Shown here: positions 59,148 to 64,000 of the stretch, one piece after another
Layout: each line of letters begins with the position of its first letter
Numbering within the stretch: the first letter of the stretch is position 1
NCBI GenBank assembly: GCA_937766455.1
Contig: CALLXD010000027.1
Location: forward strand, 1 to 64,000
Length of the DNA stretch: 64,000 bases
Reading direction: 5' to 3'
DNA from: Vicinamibacterales bacterium
Lineage (GTDB): Bacteria > Acidobacteriota > Vicinamibacteria > Vicinamibacterales > UBA8438
The notes under the pieces: model-generated
Seen by the model: only the letters and a program-made list of their open reading frames with translations
Database searches by the model: none
What the model was told of the DNA's origin: nothing
Program-made: the position numbers and the translations under genes

Positions 59148-60052
59148 GCGAGCGGCAGGTCGAGGGGGCTGTCTGCGGCAGCTCGGTCCGACGAGCTCGG
59201 CGGGTCGGACGCCCCCGCGTCGGGAGGGGTCGCACCGAGAAACCGCAGCAGCCGCGCCAGGGTCGGCGCCAATTCGCGTCGGTCGACGACCATGTCGACC
59301 ATCCCGTGCTCGAGCAGATACTCGCTCCGCTGAAACCCCCGTGGGAGGCGCGCGCCGCCTTGCGCAATCACCTGCGGCGGCGCAAAGCCGATGCGCGCGC
59401 CCGGCTCCGCGACGGTGATGTCTGCCAACATCGCCAGACTAGCGGCGACCGCTCCGGTGGTCGGGTCGGTGAGCACGGTGAGATACGGCACCCGGGCCCT
59501 GTCCAGCCGTCCCAGGGCGCCGCTGACCTTCGCCATCTGCACCAACGAGAGGGTGCCTTCCATCACACGCGCGCCCGAGGAGGCGCAGACCACGACCAAC
59601 GGTCGACGCTGCGCCAATGACCGGTCGACCGCGCGGGTGATTTTCTCGCCGCCGACCACCCCCAGACTGCCACCGATGAACCCGAACTCCATCGCCACCG
59701 CTTCGATGGTCAGCCCGTCGATGGCGCCGGTCGCCGTGATCACGGCATCGCGTAGCCCGGTAAGGGCGCTGCCCTTCTGGAGGCGGGTGCGATACGGGGC
59801 CCGGTCGGCGAACGTGAGCGGATCGGTCGACGCCAGACCGGCATCGTGCTCGATCCACCGTCCGTCATCGAGCAACGTGCGTAGTCTGGCCGCGGCGCCC
59901 AGGGGCAGATGGTGGCCACACGACGAGCAGACGCGGAGCGTGGTGGCCAGGTCCTGGTCCCGCAGCACCCGCGAGCACTGTGGGCAGGTCAGCCAGAGAC
60001 CCGAACTCTCCGGCCCGGTGGATGGTGCCGGTGTCTTCGTGTGCCAGGCCAT
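59144..60052 (-). CDS. accD: Acetyl-CoA carboxylase carboxyltransferase beta subunit AccD
   Basis: A 302-residue subunit. The N-terminal zinc ribbon CPQC...CSSCGHH (about 22-45) leads to the crotonase-like domain: PYRTRLQKGSALTGLRDAVITATG, EFGFIGGSLGVVGGEKITRA, SSGARVMEGTLSLVQMAK, and PTTGAVAASLAMLADI. It supplies malonyl-CoA for fatty-acid synthesis with AccA (not in the window). ATG 60052 is used; 8 bp separate it from the kinase gene. Confidence 0.95.
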   Translation of the reverse strand: MAWHTKTPAPSTGPESSGLWLTCPQCSRVLRDQDLATTLRVCSSCGHHLPLGAAARLRTLLDDGRWIEHDAGLASTDPLTFADRAPYRTRLQKGSALTGLRDAVITATGAIDGLTIEAVAMEFGFIGGSLGVVGGEKITRAVDRSLAQRRPLVVVCASSGARVMEGTLSLVQMAKVSGALGRLDRARVPYLTVLTDPTTGAVAASLAMLADITVAEPGARIGFAPPQVIAQGGARLPRGFQRSEYLLEHGMVDMVVDRRELAPTLARLLRFLGATPPDAGASDPPSSSDRAAADSPLDLPLA

Positions 60053-60059
60053 GGGGTGG

Positions 60060-60698
60060 CTACCGCGGCACGTAGTAGCGTGTCCCTTGGCCAATCAGGC
60101 GTACCTGCTTCAAGAGGTCGTCGATGGCGGGGTCACCCCACTCGAGGTCAATGTGTGAGGTTTCGACGACGAGGAGTGGCGTCGAGTTGTAGTGGAAGAA
60201 GAAGTGCGTGTACGCCTCATTCAGCTCACGCAGATACTCCGGTTCCGGCGGTACGTCGCCGGTTTCCTGGTATTCGCGGTCTCGCGCGGCAACCCGGCGT
60301 TGCAGGGTCTCAGTCGGCACCTGGAGGTAGATGACCAGATCCGGGGCCGCCACGTCAGCGGCGAGCAGATCGAAGAGACGCTGATAAATGAACAGTTCGT
60401 TGTCGTCCAGATTGAGGTAGGCGTAGATCTTGTCCTTGTCGAAGAGATAGTCGGACACGACCTGTTGGGCAAAGAGGCTGGACTGCCGCAATTCGACCTG
60501 TTGGCGATGGCGTCGCAGCAGCGAGAAGAGTTGGGCCTGGAACGCCGCGCCAGGCCGTCCGGCCGCGAAGTCGGCGAGGAACGGATTGTTCGTCTCGTCA
60601 CGAACCACCGTGGCCTCAAGGCGAGCGCCCAGCCTGCGGCAGAGCGCAGTTTTTCCGGCGCCGATCGGGCCCTCGATCGCGATATGGCGGAACTCCAC
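60060..60698 (-). CDS. Deoxynucleoside kinase family protein
   Basis: A 212-residue P-loop kinase. Walker A is IEGPIGAGKTALCRRL near the N-terminus, ERD-like DRS region at SLFAQQVVSDYLFDKDKIYAYLNL, and a lid with RVAARDREYQE. It phosphorylates deoxynucleosides; the base preference cannot be read by eye. GTG 60698 was chosen because the fold begins there, and because a TGG-TATACT extended -10 box (60708-60713, minus strand) leaves no room for a longer leader. This is the promoter-proximal gene of a run that goes through accD, folC, lptD and rmlB. Confidence 0.82.
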   Translation of the reverse strand: MEFRHIAIEGPIGAGKTALCRRLGARLEATVVRDETNNPFLADFAAGRPGAAFQAQLFSLLRRHRQQVELRQSSLFAQQVVSDYLFDKDKIYAYLNLDDNELFIYQRLFDLLAADVAAPDLVIYLQVPTETLQRRVAARDREYQETGDVPPEPEYLRELNEAYTHFFFHYNSTPLLVVETSHIDLEWGDPAIDDLLKQVRLIGQGTRYYVPR

Positions 60699-60707
60699 CC
60701 TGGCGCG

Positions 60708-60713
60708 AGTATA
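60708..60713 (-). promoter_or_regulatory. Extended -10 of the kinase-accD-folC-lptD operon
   Basis: On the minus strand TGG-TATACT stands 9 bases before the GTG start, so the transcript would have a leader of only one to three bases. A -35 element was not clear. Confidence 0.5.
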
Positions 60714-60772
60714 CCAGCCCGCCGGGCTCATCTCGGTCTTCCACCGCACGCGAATGCGGACGGGCCGCGTGA

Positions 60773-60778
60773 TACGAT
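60773..60778 (+). promoter_or_regulatory. Extended -10 of the HEAT/PPIase gene
   Basis: TGA-TACGAT on the plus strand would start transcription near 60785, about 28 bases before the ATG used here. It is divergent from the kinase promoter about 60 bp away. Confidence 0.45.
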
Positions 60779-60812
60779 GCGTCGACGGCACCCGTCGTTG
60801 CAACCGATTTTC

Positions 60813-63026
60813 ATGACTTCCGCTCGGTCCACCGGCGTGGTGTGTGTCCTGCTCGCAGGACTCACGTTTGTCGGATGCTCTGCGGCGCCACCGCCGGTGA
60901 TCCTGCCGGACGCTCCGACCCTGGTGTCCTACGAGCAAAAGCTGGCGTGGATTCTGCAGCTTGAGGACCAGCGCCTGCTACGCGATCCGGCGCTACCTGC
61001 CCCTGAACCGCCGTCGTCGCCCCTCGCTCCCGTGCAGCCAGAAGCCACGCCCGCGTCGGTTCAGGACGGGGTATCGGAACCGGGTCTTCCGATGGTGCCG
61101 ATGGTGCCGATGGTGCCGTCAGACGTCCCGGACTTGACGCGTCTCGCGCAAGACGCCAGTGCGGCAGTCCGCCGGCGGGCGGTTGTGGCGTTGGGCCGGG
61201 TGCGGCTCGCCGGCGGGGTCGGGACGGTCGTGGATGCGCTCTCTGACTCCCAGCGGGAAGTGCGGGAGAGCGCCGCCTTCGGGCTGGGGCTCATCGGCGA
61301 CCCGATCGCCTCCGAGCCGCTGATTGACGCTTTGCGTGACGTGTCTCCCGTCGTGCAGGCGCGGGCCGCGCAGGCGCTGGCGCTGATTGGCGCGACCGAT
61401 GCGGTCGATGCGATCCAGACGATGGTCGCGAGGCATGTGACCGAGGCCTACGCCGTCGACCCGGAGGACCTCGCGTATCCGCTCACCCCCCGCATCGAAG
61501 CGTTCCGTGCCGGTATCTATGCGCTGGCGTCTCTCGGAGCGTATGACGCGCTCGCGGCCACGGTGCTCACGGACGAGGGGGAGCCCATCCTGTGGTGGTG
61601 GCCCGTCGCCTACGCGCTCGGGCAAGTCGGCGACGTCCGAGCGGTGGGGCCATTGAGCACGCTGGTCGGCACCCAAGGGAGCATCGGCGTTGCCATGGCG
61701 GCGAAGGGGCTAGGCGCCTTGGGTGATCCCGCAGGACTGCCCGCACTGCTCGAGTTACTCGATCTTCGGCGCCGCGACCTGCGCGTGGTGGTGAGCGCGG
61801 TGCGGGCGTTGGGTGAACTGGGAGACGTGACGGCGGCGCCGGCGCTCCGTCGGTTGCTGCTGACACCGGACCTCGATCCGACGTTGTTGCTCGAACTGGT
61901 GGAGGCGCTGACTGCGGTAGGCGCGCGCGAGTCGACCGATATCATGATCGAGTTGGTGACCCATCGGTCGCCGCGGTTGCGTGGGGCCGCCGTCCGGGGA
62001 TTGGCCCAACTGGACCCCGATCTGTTTCTCGTGGTGCTGTCCGGGTTGCCCCAGGATCCCCAGTGGGAGGTGCGCGCAGAATTGGCCCGGGCCTTCGCGC
62101 TGGTAGCCCCGGACGTCGCCGCATTCCGGCTCACCATGCTGCTCGACGACCAGGACCGACGAGTCATTCCGGCCGTGCTGCGCGGACTGGTTGGGGTGGG
62201 TGCGCCAAATGCGGAGGAGGTCTTGCTCGCCCACTTGTTGGATGAAGATGTGGTCGTTCGCAAGACGGCAGCCGTGTTGCTCGGAGGCCTCGGGTCGCGG
62301 ACGGCGGTCGAGCCACTTGCGGTTTCGTATCGGGCAGCGGCCGCCGACCCCTCCTATCTGGCTCGGGCCGCGGCGGTCGACAGTCTGGCCAAGATAGGTG
62401 GACCGCTTGCGCTCGACGTGCTCCGCGAGGCGTTGGACGATGCGGACTGGGCTGTCCGCCTGCGGGCCGCTGAACATCTCGCGATACTCGACCCGTCGAC
62501 AGATGCCGAGACCGTCATTCGTCCCGCGCCATCGCGGTTTCCTGTCGAGGCGTATCAGGCTGCGGAACTGATTACCCCTTCCGTGTCTCCCCACGTCTTC
62601 ATCGATACGGACCGGGGCACGATCCAGCTAGAACTCGCCGTCAATGAGGCTCCGCTGACCGCCGACAATTTCATGCGGCTCGCCCGCTCCGGCTTCTACA
62701 ACGGACTGTTGATTCATCGCGTGGTGCCAAACTACGTCGTCCAGACTGGCGACCCGCGCAGTGACAGCGAGGGAGGACCGGGGTACACCATTCGCGACGA
62801 ACTGAGTCCGCTGCCATATTTACGCGGTACGGTCGGGATGGCGCTCGATTGGGCCGATACCGGTGGCAGCCAGTTCTTTGTCGCGACGACACCGCAGCCG
62901 CAGCTGGATGGCCGGTATACCGCGTTTGCGCGGGTCATAGATGGAATGGACGTCGTCGACCAGTTGCAGGCAGGGGATGTCATCACGCAGGTGCGGGTCT
63001 GGGACGGCACGACGCCATCCGAATAG
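60813..63026 (+). CDS. Lipoprotein with HEAT repeats and cyclophilin-type peptidyl-prolyl isomerase domain
   Basis: A 737-residue protein. A lipoprotein signal (about 7-22, VCVLLAGLTFVGC with Cys22) is followed by a Pro-rich stretch with a VPMVPMVP mini-repeat (9-bp tandem repeats near 61090), then about ten HEAT/PBS-like repeats (for example DSQREVRESAAFGLGLIGD, SPVVQARAAQALALIGA). The last 160 residues are a cyclophilin domain: TDRGTIQLELAVNEAPLTADNFMRLARSGFYNGLLIHRVVPNYVVQTGDP and FFVATTPQPQLDGRYTAFARVI. It is expected to be a periplasmic or surface folding factor. ATG 60813 matches the lipobox; the frame is open upstream to 60192 in antisense of the kinase gene. Confidence 0.87.
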   Translation: MTSARSTGVVCVLLAGLTFVGCSAAPPPVILPDAPTLVSYEQKLAWILQLEDQRLLRDPALPAPEPPSSPLAPVQPEATPASVQDGVSEPGLPMVPMVPMVPSDVPDLTRLAQDASAAVRRRAVVALGRVRLAGGVGTVVDALSDSQREVRESAAFGLGLIGDPIASEPLIDALRDVSPVVQARAAQALALIGATDAVDAIQTMVARHVTEAYAVDPEDLAYPLTPRIEAFRAGIYALASLGAYDALAATVLTDEGEPILWWWPVAYALGQVGDVRAVGPLSTLVGTQGSIGVAMAAKGLGALGDPAGLPALLELLDLRRRDLRVVVSAVRALGELGDVTAAPALRRLLLTPDLDPTLLLELVEALTAVGARESTDIMIELVTHRSPRLRGAAVRGLAQLDPDLFLVVLSGLPQDPQWEVRAELARAFALVAPDVAAFRLTMLLDDQDRRVIPAVLRGLVGVGAPNAEEVLLAHLLDEDVVVRKTAAVLLGGLGSRTAVEPLAVSYRAAAADPSYLARAAAVDSLAKIGGPLALDVLREALDDADWAVRLRAAEHLAILDPSTDAETVIRPAPSRFPVEAYQAAELITPSVSPHVFIDTDRGTIQLELAVNEAPLTADNFMRLARSGFYNGLLIHRVVPNYVVQTGDPRSDSEGGPGYTIRDELSPLPYLRGTVGMALDWADTGGSQFFVATTPQPQLDGRYTAFARVIDGMDVVDQLQAGDVITQVRVWDGTTPSE

Positions 63027-63043
63027 GCGACAGCGGGCGGTAC

Positions 63044-63078
63044 AAAAAAAAAGGGCGACTACATCGCCCTTTTTTTTT
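63044..63078. terminator. Bidirectional terminator
   Basis: Nine A, the hairpin GGGCGA-CTACA-TCGCCC (63053-63069), then nine T make a terminator that works in both directions, shared by the HEAT/PPIase gene and the convergent histone-like gene. Confidence 0.92.
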
Positions 63079-63093
63079 GGAATGCGGAAACGT

Positions 63094-63276
63094 TTAGCGC
63101 TTTTTCGCGCCCTTCTTGGCCGCGGCTTTCTTGACAACCTTCTTCACAGCCTTCTTCACAGCCTTCTTGGCTGCGGGCTTCTTAGCTGCGACCTTCTTCT
63201 TGGCCGCCGGCTTCTTCGCGGCCGCCTTCTTGACTACCTTCTTGACCGCCTTTTTCGCTGCTGCCTTCTTTGCCAT
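63094..63276 (-). CDS. Small Lys/Ala-rich histone H1-like protein
   Basis: A 60-residue protein made almost entirely of Lys, Ala, Val and Pro in KKAAAKK, KKAVKK and KKPAAKK repeats, ending KKGAKKR. This composition is like the tails of histone H1, Chlamydia Hc1/Hc2 and some HU proteins, so it should bind DNA or RNA by charge. GGAGGA stands 4 bases before the ATG and the promoter upstream is good, so it is likely expressed. It ends 16 bp from the shared terminator. Confidence 0.75.
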   Translation of the reverse strand: MAKKAAAKKAVKKVVKKAAAKKPAAKKKVAAKKPAAKKAVKKAVKKVVKKAAAKKGAKKR

Positions 63277-63310
63277 TCGTCCTCCTCAGCACTGCGGAAC
63301 TCAACCGTGC

Positions 63311-63333
63311 ACCTGTGTTGAATCACAACAGGT
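63311..63333. other. Inverted repeat in the leader of the histone-like gene
   Basis: ACCTGT...ACAGGT (63311-63333) frames GTTG/CAAC sub-arms, in the roughly 80-base leader between the promoter and the ATG. It may be an operator or a short hairpin in the RNA. Confidence 0.4.
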
Positions 63334-63366
63334 AGCCTGAGCGTCCCACCCTCATACTAGATGTAG

Positions 63367-63394
63367 ATTATGGGTGAGAAATTTGACGTGTCAA
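63367..63394 (-). promoter_or_regulatory. Promoter of the histone-like gene
   Basis: On the minus strand TTGACA (63394-63389) and CATAAT (63372-63367) are separated by 16 bp. The surrounding DNA is AT-rich, unlike the rest of the window. Confidence 0.7.
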
Positions 63395-63465
63395 GCACAA
63401 ATTTTCACAAAAGTCAAAACGCACGTCTGTATCTCACCCCGTTGTGTCTTCTATCGGTCGGACGC

Positions 63466-64000
63466 CTACCCCTCAGTAGGTGTCTCTAGCGCGCTGGTGC
63501 GGGTCTCCTGTTTGTCGGCGTGACGCTCGACGGCCAGCTCAATGAGTCGGTCCAACATGTCCGCGTAAGGGACCCCGCTGGCCAACCACATCTTGGCGAA
63601 CATGCTGATGGTCGTGAAACCGGGATGGGTATTGATCTCGTTGAGGAAGAGTCGGCCGTCGTCGCGCCCGAGGAGAAAGTCCACCCTCGCCATCCCAGCC
63701 GCATCGATGGCGAGGAAGGCATCGAGGGCCATGCGCTTGACCCTCTCGGCTTGGTCGGGGCTCAACTGCGCCGGGATGGTCGTGGTCGACCGGTCGTCGA
63801 GATACTTCGCTTCGAAGTCATAGAACTCGCGGGCGGTGGCGATCTCGCCGGGCACTGAGGCTTCTGGGATGTCGTTGCCGAGTACCGCGCACTCGATCTC
63901 CCGACAGGTTGTTACCGCCTCTTCCACCACAATCTTACGGTCGAACTGCGAGGCCAGGTCGAGCGCTGCGGGCAACGTGTCGGGTCCGGCAACCCGAGAG
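63466..64000 (-). CDS. ddl: D-alanine--D-alanine ligase, C-terminal part (5' end outside window)
   Basis: The frame is open to the last base of the window, so the gene starts beyond it. The visible part is the ATP-grasp half: KIVVEEAVTTCREIECAVLGND, PAQLSPDQAERVKRMALDAFLAI, ARVDFLLGRDDGRLFLNEINTHPGFT (metal-binding Glu/Asn) and SMFAKMWLASGVPYADMLDRLIELA. The enzyme makes the dipeptide used by MurF. In many bacteria ddl stands in the division/cell-wall cluster; here it is more than 30 kb away. Confidence 0.93.
   Translation of the reverse strand, partial: SRVAGPDTLPAALDLASQFDRKIVVEEAVTTCREIECAVLGNDIPEASVPGEIATAREFYDFEAKYLDDRSTTTIPAQLSPDQAERVKRMALDAFLAIDAAGMARVDFLLGRDDGRLFLNEINTHPGFTTISMFAKMWLASGVPYADMLDRLIELAVERHADKQETRTSALETPTEG

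Overview
The window reads as a high-GC chromosome segment from a Gram-negative bacterium. The best fit is Acidobacteriota, possibly the Vicinamibacteria. Grounds are a PQQ-dependent dehydrogenase, secreted carboxypeptidase-regulatory-like proteins, an LptD outer-membrane protein, a MurE with the meso-diaminopimelate DNPR motif, and the mix of housekeeping genes. The taxonomic call is inference from gene content; there is no rRNA here.

Layout. 1-3.9 kb: end of a quinoprotein dehydrogenase, a secreted repeat-domain protein and a ferredoxin/flavodoxin-NADP reductase. 3.9-5.2 kb: a palindromic dispersed repeat carrying an IS630-type insertion with intact ends. 5.2-15 kb: a fused alpha/beta ketoacid dehydrogenase E1, cupin, rhomboid, MurJ, an ECF sigma factor overlapping an anti-sigma/alkyltransferase fusion, an exported STN-like protein, a sugar epimerase and YchF. 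15.1-32.1 kb: a long division/cell-wall cluster (mraZ rsmH ftsL ftsI murE murF mraY murD ftsW murG murC ftsQ ftsA ftsZ) behind a clear promoter and a periodic MraZ-type operator; murB and ddl are absent from it. 32.1-40.2 kb, minus strand: zinc-ribbon protein, CAT-anticodon tRNA, rpoD, dnaG, mutS2, larB. 40.4-45 kb, plus strand: citrate synthase, lepA, lepB and two small genes. 45.1-50.8 kb, minus strand: divIVA, yggS-like, TPR protein, dinG-like helicase, glyA. 51-52.7 kb: thiC. 52.7-60.7 kb, minus strand: deoxynucleoside kinase, accD, folC, lptD, rmlB, a second sugar-nucleotide enzyme and a secreted protein, probably one long operon. 60.8-64 kb: a HEAT-repeat/cyclophilin lipoprotein, a tiny Lys/Ala histone-like protein and the end of ddl.

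Most notable points: (1) an ECF sigma factor translationally coupled to a protein that fuses a zinc anti-sigma domain to an apparently complete O6-alkylguanine-DNA alkyltransferase; (2) a dispersed palindromic repeat whose CTAG ends supply the stop codons of flanking genes, with an IS630 element inserted in one copy; (3) two frameshifts in essential genes, murF (explained exactly by a 13-bp tandem duplication) and rpoD (one missing base in a G run), which may be assembly or sequencing errors; (4) a four-step, 10-bp-periodic operator in front of mraZ; (5) several promoters whose -10 box lies so near the start codon that the mRNA would be leaderless or almost so, including thiC, which shows no TPP riboswitch.
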